A stretch of 64,000 nucleotides of DNA from Microbacterium sp. Leaf288. GTDB taxonomy: Bacteria; Actinomycetota; Actinomycetes; Actinomycetales; Microbacteriaceae. Position 1 is the first letter of the stretch, and every line of letters begins with the position of its first letter. Below are positions 45,401-48,023 of the stretch, piece by piece. A program made the position numbers and the translations under genes. The notes beneath the pieces were generated by a model, which searched no databases, had not been told where the DNA came from, and saw only the letters and a list, made by a program, of their open reading frames with translations. The DNA is taken from assembly GCF_001422925.1 (NCBI RefSeq), contig NZ_LMNI01000011.1, positions 258,515 to 322,514 on the forward strand, in the 5' to 3' direction.

Positions 45401-47322
45401 GCACGTGCCAGCAGTACGGCGACACATGGCTGAACGACATCGCGGACGGCGTCAACTCGAGCTTCCAGGACCGCGCCTACGGCGGCGCCGGACTCGACAT
45501 CCTCATCGGCAACACCGCCGGCGACCGCCTCATCGACTGGGTCGGCGAGTTCAACAGCTACCTCGTGCCGTTCGCGCCATTCGGCATGGCCACGGTCAGC
45601 CGCCAGAACAACCCGGCCCTGCCCGAGTTCCTGTACGCGCTCAGCCGCAGCCAGGGCGCCGACCCGACGCGCTGGAGCGACGAGGGCAGCGACCCCGTGC
45701 GCAACGGCGAGCCGTTCGGTGAGCTGGGGCTCATCCGCCAGGAGGACCACGGCTACTGGCAGACGCAGACGGGCGGCCCGACCGACCCGCAGGCGGGGAA
45801 CATCCCCGGCGGCAAGCGCGACAGCGTGCGCGGCGCGGACTTCAACGACGGCACACTGCAGGGCTTCCTCACCGACTCGGGCACCTTCACGATCACCCAG
45901 GGGGTGCTGACCGTCACGGCGGCGAGCTCGCAGGGCGACGCGGTCGCCGTCTGGTACTCGGACGCCTACCAGACCGTCTACTACGAGGTCTCGGCGCGCA
46001 TCTCGATGGACAAGCCGACCGGGGGCTGGAAGGCCAACGCGTACATCATCTTCGACTACTTCAGCCCGACCGACTTCAAGTTCGCCGGAATCGACCAGTC
46101 GACGAACAAGATGGTGATCGGCGAACGCACCGCCACCGGCTGGTGGGTGCGGGCGCAGGGGAGCGTGCCCGGCGGCGTGAAGGCCAACACGTTCTACAAC
46201 CTCAACGTCGTGATCAACGGCCTGCTCGTCACGGTCACCGCGGACGGCAAGAACGCCTTCAGCTACACGTTCGCGCCGCGCATCATCGGCGGCCAGCAGG
46301 TCGCCCTCAACCGCGGCCTCACCGGCTTCGGCTCGAACCAGGCGAAGGGCCTCTTCGACAACATCGCCCTCACCGTCATCTCGCCCGAGATCACCATCGA
46401 CCGCACCGAGTTCTTCGAGGGCGGTGGGCCTTCGGCGAGGCAGGACGTGACCGGCACCTGGACGACGGTCGGCGGGCGACTGCAGGGGACGACGGATGCT
46501 GCGGGCACCGCGACGTCGCTCATCGGCGTCCCCGTCGGCACGGGCTACAGCAGCGTGCCGAAGCTCGACGCCACCAGCTACGTCCAGCTCACTGCGACCC
46601 TGCGGGCGGCGGGGATCACCGGCATCCTCTTCGACTGGTACTCCGCGAAGGACTACAAGTTCGTCGGGATCGACGTCGCCGGCCAGCGCGTGGTGATCGG
46701 ACATGTGGCGAAGGGTGTCCGCACCATCGATTTCGCCATCGCCCGGGCACTCGCCGGCGGCACAGACTACGTGCTCGACATCGTCCTCAAGGCTACGGTG
46801 GTCACCGTCACGCTCGGCGGCCAGGTGCTCGCCTCGTTCTCGTACAACTCGCCGCTCGCCGACGGCCGACAGGGTCTGTTCGCGTTCGGGGTCGGGGTCG
46901 GGGTCACAGCATCCGCTGCCGACTATCGCCTGCGCACCGACGACGATGCGTACACGGGATCCCCGCCCGCAGCGCAGGCCGTGCGGATCTCGGACGCGAC
47001 GGTCACCGAGGGCGCGGCCGGCACCACCAAGACCGTGACGCTCACGGTCACCCGCGACCAGGCAGGCTCGGCGCTGTCGATCGGGTGGAGCGTCGACACC
47101 CTCATCGCGAACGGTGTCACATGGGGCGTCGATGTGACCGGCGCCACCTCCGGCGTCGTGACGTTCGCCGCCGGCGCCACCACCGCCACCATCACCTTCA
47201 CGGTCCGCGGCGACGCCGCGAAGGAACCGGACGAAGCATTCATCGTGACACTGCAGCCGGCGCCCGGCGCCAATCTGGCGGACGCGCAGGGGCTGGTCAC
47301 GATCAAGACCGACGACGGGTGA
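18403..47322 (+). CDS. giant secreted multidomain protein (RTX-like/filamentous adhesin-like), 9,639 aa
   Basis: One unbroken frame of 28.9 kb. Residues 1-43 are a Sec-type signal (TKRS n-region, long Ala/Val/Ile core, ASA cleavage site). Then come a Pro/Ala linker (48-180); beta-strand repeats with recurring GVGAAVAVN-like strands (about 415-4360), interrupted by a Trp-rich module (1565-1750) and a CBM5/12-like insert (3385-3535); HGF-GD repeats (2760-2926, 4380-4646); filamentous beta regions to about 6650; two Calx-beta-like segments (6645-6995); TR-W-GF repeats (7065-7835); RTX-like GGxGND/D blocks (7960-9055); two sandwich-like domains (9145-9515); a terminal Calx-beta-like domain (9525-9639). 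About 60 cysteines occur as 30 close pairs. No LPXTG or C-terminal helix is seen. Probably a calcium-dependent surface or matrix protein; function is inferred only from modules. Confidence 0.93.
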   Translation: MVWGEGTKRSQSAAFGVLAYATAIAVAVSIAIPFGTPASAAAATVTVARESAPTPASAPAAPELTVSGGQAAPASGEMVGQPAALDVRPFEATDVAPTEPAPAETTTPAEPAPAPEPAAPAPDPEPAPAPDPAPAVDPAPAPVEPTVVDPAPSAPAPADPAPAAPAEPAPAAPAAPAPWVVTMSGTSSFLVFHGDGTVTFEGVTRALSEISVIRVTGTSGDDTFTIDFGGTDPAITIGFDGAAGFDTLATRGAGGFTSQPTDGSSGVMLFGSTRVEYAGIEPIVADNDPGAGVGFALADDKDDEAILEAGPSAGQLQLRSANGTFETTTFTAPVGTGTVLKITGGGGRDSLTIADVLNLGFAAFLAEFETITVTGSLSAGDITLTAAESNTDGIPVNVPDCTDFDDFSLTECLDHDADASVIVDGGSLTATGDGGAATGGITLTATATVVPDATAGSAYLVLADADAVVDVRGGATITATGDFTATATSTVGPVTLIKDYGDAAFVTSNASATVGGDAVVDVDGAATISATSTVDVGATPQTDPSKDEDPLSSDFDAAVAILSVTAIALGKVTGNARMIVGGALGIAAANSATLNAVGDAHEASSGAGVAIAHLSQTTDAAIDSTNTTGSTAGSLAILASQTADVTATAKASPGGASQNNKNSNGAGRGNGQASTSDGGIGISGAFGMALTDSHTTGRIVGAKVVTTGTQKVTARGKNTIAVTGDGGTTTGSGGASGNGVGIGIALLITDLSTRAFVQGGAIDAAGGLTIAAEGPDVGHSSFTATAVSGKKTSGGSIAVAGSFALAKIDALTSATIDGAGSFANRAVAITARGAHKSTAKATAKQELGGDNGSAVGAGASVALSLVRDDIVAAIGAGAAPSGIGVLTMTATGADDATTTTVGGSDGGTSATLTGVASIAIHNVRTFAGVLAGPALTLGSLAATATQTAKATTSATGATNAGAGSSLAMTISFALTSADHEVEASVARAVTATGDVGLTADGTSTTATAAEASATGAPAENQGGGNAGSDNVNTKSDAKLGNAAGRTSGGAGGGSTTPQAKNEDGTSVSVAAAIAFNLVSSVARAMLLPGASLATGGTVSFVARADTDASASAKGTATNSSTVGIGAAVAVNKVTITTEAGVGVGAGVQASGLTITAQMKDAGTHTTLAVAEAGASHTDGTLGVAAAFALNIVNESTRAVLDADGSNSPFPGPGPIPGVVITGGGAVSISAGSKSNDKASAKATQSGDGTVGIGAAVALNLPTHLVYAGISQAADPTRGPPLTGAGAVSITATHDVVLTTEAEAGAASATVSVTPSVAILLAVIRTSASVGKGSAPLSASSITASATQTVTADTTAKGSTVAGSTAGIGISLALAILDDVSSTSGSDRSLTTTGAVSFTATQRIDAKTTAKAAAQGAKPSEGKDSGGKDVNEKADDNLGNAKSTKSANGGGSTSTTQTPKAATGQNSSGSSSGNSVSIAGAIAIAVVSGSVTARFADGIAVAAGGAVSLIARGDTDSLADARGDTATKGSVGVGAGVAVQAVDITVRATTGASAITATGLTVIAEMLDGDTDDVVRRWNDVAKRWETVESGEQLPGPSEGDLIFVKTNADGDDASGGDDGLYKYSGGSWSMETDVSLTGTVDALPASVVNGNWYVLDAEKDGHPAGSVWKGEGGAWVFVTKNTVVEKSQLPTDQIAEDTWFELTKADGANTVGFYKRNGSHAWVKQNGVTVGDGDTLPTSPAADQLFRLFEHEIVSTARAGASKSTSVGVAGALAINVLSSTIEALVPAGAVVTLSSGASVIRAQSNERDAATATSKAKVGSATGVGASFALQVIDGSDVTARISGGFSGGGALTVSAAGFRDLATKAEGGTAGDTAVTPVVALVISVDDHVTARIAGGAATVQTGAVVVRATHVTWIATEGNADAAGKSTAVGATVVVNAVVGWDTLAEIARNVQGTAVTVEALSEVRSEAKAVASAKGAESGGKSGDDESKDAVGGSNPNTQGTKSDTNSMPTSNGGTNGSNGASGANGQSSSQSGTGSGSTQVGAAVAVNWVVATSTARIAANVTVTALSGAVTVQSLLAANARALAMGSAIDLQSSGTRVGAAISLNVQDITTRAEIGTDATVSGNGGVIVRASTPLVSNAPSRDDFVAWAFAAGGGQSTSFAGSAAVQILLLTTEAKVGAGATLQAANGAITVFAGQRFGFQNLAIAGALSTDSGAAIGGAFSVNYFEITTTAAIESGTAAGSVTTTNAAGATSVSATSTIEPLVPEVPKPLAGKIDWLKLSSVAIAGGASNDGAAVTGAFIVDIFDIDTRAWIGDGAQVNQTIAGGAGQSVTVRAEDSLDVVDVGGTLALSQSSASVGITVVVVVANSNVRAWIGSSADVDAGGSVTVEAKGTEDWFLLAIAGGVSLNSVAVTGAVIVFVFDQGGSDPKVRAHIGANSTVHATGAVTVAASRQMEADVAAGNLAIGGGSAGVGASAVVVVRGSTVEAEVGAGADVQAGGAGLTVSATQSADLLLLAVGGSGGGTAGVAGSVVVNTTTDVTKASLLGSVSQPTTNVAVKAQDDTTILSLAGQLTYGGTAGVGAGVDVEVLNKTTEAWIGKDAVVRGSGNLTVDATSTEGIDSISVGGGFGGTAAVNVNAGVSVINITTRAYVQDGTSASDRADLEVSGSVRLAASDRLRLNVIAGNISGGGTAAVGAAVAVPVVTKSTRSFIGAFSRVIGLGNGSALDVVTGGYTVTTQDTRFDPSVALEGGGVINLGFAHGFHNGDEVIYDSGYGANIAGLDDTPGDEVTPQQVYYVEVVDAFRVKLHQQQNLQDAAIGVSGGTGESHRLIPTDQAGVRKDDSLRFNPLKPGAIGAGGLITLPYDHGFSDGDTVVYSSGGGLPISGLIDGGTYYAETSGLAANQLKLRNKPEDKGGVILTGLGTVNTTGRGHSIVKSGVTPGGDASAYGPRVVELSTDTFRGVAVTASSSDDIAVVGISAGVAGTAAVNLAGAVNVDNVHTYAWIGDSARVNCNADCSAATAGSSTAQSVLVAAASQFYHLGIAGALSIAGSAAVAIPVGVRVVNLNTRAHVGSGAIVRARGDIAVTARAKDAVVSVVVGAGGGTVGVAATVAVSILNTKTYACTGTPAGDAATCTSGGATLRAGNNVLVLASDDTKAILITAAIAGGVVGVGAAVGIALLTKDTQASLGAGSVVDAAATGAGLPDVYAGTITGDRFDRYGVGTPFHGVAIQASSSEDVFGLVPAIGGGFVGVAGGIAVTLLRVTTKAFIAAGSLVNTLAGASAAQSVNVSAVDRFKSLTIAGGAAGGFVGVAGGIDIGIADTSVQAAIGTGATVQANDDVEVFALSVKDVSSIAVSIAGGAVGLAISLSIWAIGVQQSGTYHQADGGRFRGDYSSTVANDADLFYLKGDVVTHGGKRWAATIDHANDTPGTSGEWEGETDAAPTAKDNTDEADSIAKGDGGYKDALNGTTSTRTFTAWSNAVSYDKDDASSYVTFNGHKYRPTGNSTTVGASPEAKPSEWVMIDGEEKTNSRVGAAMAGASSGIAGAAPTTGLTADALAIPPAGGTTASIDGIISAGRSVRVWAIDDLEILGIAGAIGGGFVGGGGSVLVLNIRSNTEASVGQNAQITAGAGGSDEISVRAVMTEHGLGFGLAAGGGFVGIGGQVTVIKDTSRQFAHIDSGAQLRRAGGRVLLESVANRSLEVYSIGVAVGAGAVGFAIAYVSVDGDNRAVSGYDPATALENGTVAVGAGGVVGKYEAKVTDNVTVTALGISLAGGAVGIGGVLTFVELGGTARASAAPVGTIGAGGVSVTADGTRTVGVTTLNVTVGAFALGVTVARANSSRHLESTLRGNTTTTGQVTVRATADNEASVTAPAGGGGGVSVQIQVVFAVLSGHTLAEVAGSITNASGITVEADAENRATSDTFMGGIALIGLAGAWASVEVTSGAWVRATVASGTLNSTGIIAVTAKTHGDGSFAKAIVDAISGGLIDLKAMIAIAEVDNEVAATMNGAVTGATAVRVRATAGSTAEARVLTAAIALVSLAIGAAYAHVSGETFARGAGSLGASGADYDFTATSTNRATAFSNVITGGFLGGVAVSAPVAEIGAQTGADWSGTVTSGHDLTVEADADNEATATAKVLSTGIIGVSGAEGKATITAATVTSAVVGDPAEISGLSGKLLLDAHADNDATAIAGGKGIGAVSIGVMFPNASSFAVTKAQLIGDVGTTAVDPAVGTVGIAGAGSIEVRAIGQDSTTASVDSLSIGLLAVSASSADATTKSEVRATIGGGEVTASGDVTVLAQSLADADSYADATSGGLIDIQAGFTAESTSEPKVYALVTGGFVQAGGLLSLTGLHGVAPGTVSDGTVLAINCNGADTICFALPHGVQTGANVSYSAPATGIPQIDNGTLPNPNAIGGLGDGRTYGVIKVDDTTIRLGEALDFNDPDTGADVSVEVATGSIFFPQGHNFRTGDKVVYDCNGSGAMGTLPAAGLVCGLSYWIFAIDDNRIRLSTSQLDDDGNVVVSFTTVTSPTEIAVANSAGLDGRAVVYAAPATVDFKNTLIDIDTNGSGQLVTNGDGQIVRDGSWNTIYAPSHGWSTGDAVKYSVTNGPAITGLNDGQTYYVYLGDPDGLFGVSAAGPHMLRLALNPCRAGIGTYNTTPGDGGVGNSCAGVIQVISLSTVLNISDPNYFPSILANHSLRRVGYEPIGLVEGNMYFIDVVDGTHIRLLDAAGNVVGGLIDKLGTHYLIDQGIAVTSGAAGTQRLYIDLDAGGLPPATPHVLIGVGGPGSQVGPSENGIVSATSTGVGGGLFRFSDVYSEATVKPTVSVEVQGGTLRGKGVLVDGRSYAQVAVSSVGKGGGFLGFGASNAIADLVNTVQTKVADGASIFASGDIQITAFGESRANGEAVNRTGGLIAGADTDVDLEIGYDIDVEVAGDLFANRTILLDAAAAFLGNARASSGSGGLGTNSDANDDDQQGVGIGREHAASVATTLTGTASVRGALVQYSAGSGVRWSVDFAGDTGARVEHDELARGFARSDSDAYALGADSDAGAYVHVNDSVTTTIANGSVSEGEEVRLRAVHKNLDLQAIANSNCGCGGGDTDARAHVTFLGDSLIRGVDESIVRTSELVVSSLTSFDRLYAYAHRSGGLFDVGGSDADVNYQPRRDILWESTVFLLGEPNPVLIVDSSGKIIAKSGNVVVRSTQFGAPLGIGDTISGDTIWIDPILYDEKPAALFEANDAGGSCDGDCSGLIHGTAGMFYMQQTWNSVLIRNSSDKAIFIKGTADPDSVSIDVLNADLDVVPSAIISVSVDNGPHAPPATQWFWHLQHIFPATDIVIESLRATKTTGFDIAYDGDIRNNLGSTRITNHRGSILRGIDAGDEVITSNRVTLDAEQGSIGTIPNPITLVLVQIFHTGEIGVPAVLKPVFLDAEAGQSLYLDVTTLRRSSLTASTSPIAPVLGPIKAGYDAVVILRDAAEGIDPLDVADIRVDIYDPNDKPAPYGSGSPIESVQTTCFFRPDGPSCAGGVDAPVVVGGTVVLVGLGTDLDPIRTNVTFSDIRAGHSIAIFHPSPATEVTVLAYTDGDATWTDDETGAVHGVTDGSGKIDVLTNGNITVVEQSAKGDLRVGHVHATGLCSGATPKACTMATIAADVTLRSPARILDAELDAGIIDTDDDRTCVDAYDLDCAAGTPTGVDVTGRNITLVAGDNGLGQPGSVSGSGGIGLAGNFLEIQVDAVGGPTGHLDAFDTAADDANTQGIYIDQVAGHLQIGIVHTAGDDALTTGNVSLRTRSGSILDTLDDAAADVIGQTIDIDAHGGSIGVSANDLEIDSLVGSPFACVNENCADNANGTSDAGLVAVADDVALEASAGIWLTETDAYLRLLFAHATGGDIRITVRESAQLDEDLFLIRNGTANFAEDDSTVPGNNPDHPRVIPNGTVFAEDGGVELRVGDDVTLHQFTQILADRAIDIRGDLGNADTGGTLAVPDPEHGTTMILRGRIIADCVVGAGGTYGYPVGTCSPSSANPVGDRLANVWGGSDVDVFQLGDRSGLDLAQTSNAALNKEQWGDAGYIFFGAKTIVHGNATLTSTTADGEDEFTVWYLQSMDVVTSPTGLQSGTGAGHTLTLDGQGETDHYSIYTNGSHGNIRNYVINVLDTGLANQGVDELGIYGYDNAAVAYNGASGAADDIWLLRALTCIDNESPFALNAGVPATCATPTETADHPAFIALLAGNGNADGGIGLYRDRTQGNEPSALVQRINYDRALNGRITVFGLGGNDAFYVDDTQATMTLDGGAGNDAFQIGQIFGTQRDGEAAPEGGALLPADTFPALVPTTRGWLSPGAHAPLLATGGTGNDRFIVYSNQAEIQLNGDDDNDLFIVRAFAIAAVCDTDADNIAGCGLSDVDYRPAGGVFPLDAADGADDGQCVLAGGYIRYDNNGDDVCNNADAHITYHHAPGSNVDLDHTMWQDDVIPLDANGVAVPVIGLGFSTNRPLDIRAGGGEDEVQYNVNAPVNVDGGTGFDKLVVLGTEFADDFVITDKAIYGAGLNVKYTTIEILEVDGLEGDDQFFVLSTAYGVAYRVIGGLGSDQISVAGDVTADIVTRELEGISGAVDHIVLSDDPRYDGIVVDGVPYNLATPETGVVVIKEQGTSTSVREGTTTGPIREINHYTVELSHAPTANIFVTVSAALSPDEEARDTFDNPTGFGLTDGVADTIWLCVDTFPYGDQCNGIGDFQRHYVRNGVVVDEAGRAVVLTFTPGNWNTPQRVYIRAYDDLRSEGDRTVVVQHSVIAADKVADTEFHGAAVRQVNVRVYDNDTPGVYVTHVEPSTENPTTAPNTPGEIACAASAQNCVLDDRGVVIEGSGTTQRTDEILVQLAKDPGALTITVKITMDADSQRILQILDPALGSRWTKVTGEAFGTYYLLTFDSTNWNTPVRLTLQARSNPEPGDPTTAIIFWGQEFATPAYTFPNLRSGQQRTDVLVYDDETAQVVTIPTGTDTVVVKCGDAACSVPGLRDGYYLRLTTTPTGDVHVVITPDGLVDAVSINGVAVTPDDYVEIGGDIPSRVFLGNLSFAGSTITRANGSDTGSFWDDGLAVGQRLRFAACTGIYTVQSISVDGKSFTVSTPLVGCSGAATGTSINVLTRRGIWDGSAALATAIGDDLLTHFRLTRAGGGWLADGFLEGQWVLVCDGDGDCVRAKIQNIRGTNLAHDQQLEFRPDSYDDFSALSGSAFSVVRIAAQATFTAADWYLDQKVELEADLGYYQPIVRQGVKNFPASQHLLTRLRGPLAVEGGVTGADRSLELGLKLPGEQDGPLFAIATQAPESKQIDVLNIYGDGSVAHNWGVMTSTTLRGLGMAKDLDFGAAYGGSQNETFGEPQIFPGGISFGSVSFVDGEYETSAGRSSIEVLNLFLGAGNDRLDIQGTLQPDDPVKLRGQITLAAAQSYPGFAAPPAGALQLTRPSPFDWKAQGFLIGQPVTISNQPGRVFKVVGFADSDPSDTTDNTVMYLQLMSGGAPTPGTSGSGVNAPTVVAQDVPVTITVPVTVVGGPAGGTVTRASGSWIADGFVVGQLVRIANIAGQWRLVAVTATTLTLDRGDVLPSIAAPTSQNVFVPGPNGGLTAVHGGGNTPIQTVFEMTRTAPTPAQASAFPGAALVLTRLDGLNWAFNGLLPGSGYYAGDPYLHASQHVQLVGENFTRMILGFLDLPFAQCPYGDPFPGCGKGSIMILGGPNIAPTTPVTLPLGTGLATDVRVAQPVKIEVTTPVQVRTSSLTRTDGASWSAAGFKAGMQVRISGFAGPFTISKFSGANDSVVEFANVAWAPSMHLNAAGAAIWDAVTLTLTAWDEFRASNGAMIGGDVLTVCNRAVDSLLFKIAAQPDGLVDDPVRCDATHTAGPGSPLVVYGDTSQDGVWYSGTPGDNLGMEFGPKPFDPFTHIPDGENEDDEWVFGLANPYDYSGNDIIDASGLFADLLPANLPTVGFTAYGGLGDDLIIGSQAGDHLAGGSGDDEIRGLRGVDHIYGDSGVNVDVLTRALDIATINRSPRPTVTGAGFIPNGTTLTPIVGGVIGVVDDLLVAGYDLIYGDGAPGLGLGSFAVNANGQPESAYDDIVFGDHGAIDQNVADPNEPDPRLQKIQTTALASILRIRSVNLDKGADDIVFGGLGRDVLVGGAGNDMIDGDQSDDILFGDAVWFDRTPGNWTSPRFQSLCGTLLYSRSDITDASNLCNGAPTPTENNSGVLLVDGTPRPYRDPDGAPWWAEYDVTNLFHDVASDRGDKWAATWGNDYLAGGAAHDILFGQLGDDVLQGDGGIEGAFRRWIDDHPSVVNGVADAATSASHVGASRTPLGCYDNDPGAGVAILCDYTGVLVVVPSFEAATDGEDYIEGNAGNDVVFGGLGQDDIVGGSSDFFSLDTADKRPDGLQNPALNYLPGHDRGADVLFGGAGSRIGINDQTNGGTMVSTPTTGGTLVDGTLPANMHARDADTIVGDNGRIVRIVGTSHGDVNGLGNTGTVGVPPATGSNYLTFQYDNYGTQKLIVRGVTLLDYTLGGPDFEPENFGLGVGSDCTNGSPTQPICSKVLDTATGQWRNVAYDPTAGAQTGGRDEVHGETGDDTVYTGADHDVVYGDAQDDDIIGGWGNDWISGGTGQDGILGDDGRIFTSRNSSTGILTGGAACSGNAAAPGAVNACYSERLYGITALLATDPDTKYSNGNVLNEFIYTPGQGQTATINIGGQLNKAADLTIYNLGPDVNASLHHVANSPLYDANNSDDIIFGGWGSDWIHGGAGDDAISGAEAIGTDPDDNRLAPNGVNGPKPAGSGYAQHFDLAGTLVGLEYIDFAHPWNPGDVLHFGADTNPWHANNHNEMRLGEFLLYDEYDPRRAILFNGVGQTWGCTSWSPSGHTCTGSSDRTLFPNQFFLNNEDLVGDILVKTCVSVDNQGNCLAWKFDQATDGDDAIFGDLGNDWLVGGTGQDTLWGGWGNDLHQADDDLHNGCLVMANNGTCQQYGDTWLNDIADGVNSSFQDRAYGGAGLDILIGNTAGDRLIDWVGEFNSYLVPFAPFGMATVSRQNNPALPEFLYALSRSQGADPTRWSDEGSDPVRNGEPFGELGLIRQEDHGYWQTQTGGPTDPQAGNIPGGKRDSVRGADFNDGTLQGFLTDSGTFTITQGVLTVTAASSQGDAVAVWYSDAYQTVYYEVSARISMDKPTGGWKANAYIIFDYFSPTDFKFAGIDQSTNKMVIGERTATGWWVRAQGSVPGGVKANTFYNLNVVINGLLVTVTADGKNAFSYTFAPRIIGGQQVALNRGLTGFGSNQAKGLFDNIALTVISPEITIDRTEFFEGGGPSARQDVTGTWTTVGGRLQGTTDAAGTATSLIGVPVGTGYSSVPKLDATSYVQLTATLRAAGITGILFDWYSAKDYKFVGIDVAGQRVVIGHVAKGVRTIDFAIARALAGGTDYVLDIVLKATVVTVTLGGQVLASFSYNSPLADGRQGLFAFGVGVGVTASAADYRLRTDDDAYTGSPPAAQAVRISDATVTEGAAGTTKTVTLTVTRDQAGSALSIGWSVDTLIANGVTWGVDVTGATSGVVTFAAGATTATITFTVRGDAAKEPDEAFIVTLQPAPGANLADAQGLVTIKTDDG
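23095..23655 (+). other. Trp-rich tandem module within the giant protein
   Basis: Three to four units of about 45-55 residues share a pattern of LP, then G/D with an aromatic, then GLYKY or GFYKR, then a Gly-x-x-Trp ending (GGSWSME, GGAWVFV, GSHAWVK). This resembles short repeats in phage tail-fibre-like proteins. It interrupts the beta-repeat array at about residues 1565-1750. Confidence 0.55.
28555..29010 (+). other. CBM5/12-like pair within the giant protein
   Basis: Two modules follow the Tyr-GD-V-GGK-W-A ... Trp pattern of chitin-binding-type CBM5/12 folds: LKGDVVTHGGKRWAATIDHA ending in GEW, then SSYVTFNGHKYRPTGNS ending in PSEW. They lie inside the beta-repeat region at about residues 3385-3535. 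Carbohydrate binding is inference. Confidence 0.5.
42280..45560 (+). other. RTX-like calcium-binding repeat region of the giant protein
   Basis: Repeated nonapeptide-type blocks such as GGLGDDLIIG, GGAGNDMIDG, GNAGNDVVFGG, GGWGNDWISGG, GGAGDDAISG and GGTGQDTLWGG are separated by longer inserts that often contain a cysteine pair. Such repeats form calcium-binding parallel beta rolls in RTX proteins. Confidence 0.8.
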
Positions 47323-47334
47323 CCGTCGCCGGCG

Positions 47335-47381
47335 CCGGCGGGTCGGGTCTCACTCTCCCCCGAGGGACCCGACCCCGCCGG
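47335..47381. terminator. bidirectional hairpin after the giant gene
   Basis: A 15-bp GC-rich stem (47335-47349 with 47366-47381, one bulged base) lies between the giant gene and the convergent deazaflavin-type gene. No U-tract is seen on either side. Confidence 0.7.
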
Positions 47382-47390
47382 ACATGACGC

Positions 47391-47879
47391 TCAGGGCGCC
47401 GGGGTGAGTACGACGACCGGGGTCTCGCGGCTGCGCAGCGCCGCCATCGCGTCGAGGTCGGCGTCGCCCTGCAGGGTGCGCCACACCGCCCAGAGGCGCT
47501 CGCGGTCGGCTCCCGTCGCCTCGCGGGCGAGCACGTCGCGCCTGCCGTCGGGAAGATCGACGGATGCCGCGGGCCGCGCCTCGAGGTTCAGCCACCAGGC
47601 CGGCGGCGGGTCGCCCCAGCCGTTCATCGCGAGGGTGACGAGGTCGGGGCCGTCCTCGAAGTACGCGACGATCGCGACGCGCGGCTCGCCCGAGCGGCGG
47701 CCGACCGTGTGCAGGCGCATCATCCCGTAGACGGTCGGGGACGGATGCCGCAGCCCCACGCGTCCGCGGGTCACCCGGTACAGCGTCCGATGGACGACCC
47801 ACGCGGTGCGGATGAACCAGCGCGGTGGGATCCGGGCCGGATCGCGGCGCGCCTCGGTCGGGTGCGGGGAGGGGTTCAT
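47391..47879 (-). CDS. nitroreductase/deazaflavin(F420)-dependent family protein
   Basis: A 162-residue protein of the split-barrel Ddn/DUF385 family, known in actinobacteria for F420H2-dependent reductases. Typical family parts are LHTVGRRSGEPRVAIVAYFE (the TxGRxSG motif) and DLVTLAMNGWGDPPPAWWLNL, the latter matching the conserved segment after the cofactor pocket. The C-terminal part has DRERLWAVWRTL. The ATG at 47879 is used; a longer start would add twelve residues without family match. Physiological substrate is unknown. It is transcribed towards the giant gene and shares its terminator. Confidence 0.88.
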   Translation of the reverse strand: MNPSPHPTEARRDPARIPPRWFIRTAWVVHRTLYRVTRGRVGLRHPSPTVYGMMRLHTVGRRSGEPRVAIVAYFEDGPDLVTLAMNGWGDPPPAWWLNLEARPAASVDLPDGRRDVLAREATGADRERLWAVWRTLQGDADLDAMAALRSRETPVVVLTPAP

Positions 47880-47979
47880 GCTTGCGATCCTGTCGCGCCG
47901 CGGTCCCGCCGGCAATCGGCTGATCGGCCACTGTTCTGCGGCCGATCGGACGAGCTGCCCGCACCCGACACGACACGGC

Positions 47980-48010
47980 GGAGCCCCGGCCGGGAGGCGG
48001 CCGGGGCTCC
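47980..48010 (-). terminator. hairpin terminator after the YhgE gene
   Basis: A perfect 12-bp stem GGAGCCCCGGCC with a 7-nt loop lies 14 nt past the YhgE stop on the minus strand. Confidence 0.7.
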
Positions 48011-48023
48011 GAGGACGAGCGGG

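Noticed and set aside
42280-45560. CRISPR-like or tandem DNA repeat array
   Set aside because: Periodicity is at protein level (GGxGxD blocks) with variable spacing and no identical DNA repeats or spacers.
18376-46704. Very long antisense open frames opposite the giant gene (up to 2,641 codons, e.g. 18376-25740, 27283-35208, 35224-40041, 40084-46704)
   Set aside because: They follow from extreme GC3 bias, which leaves few stop codons on the other strand. Their translations are Arg/Ala/Gly/Asp-rich without domains, signals or ribosome sites.
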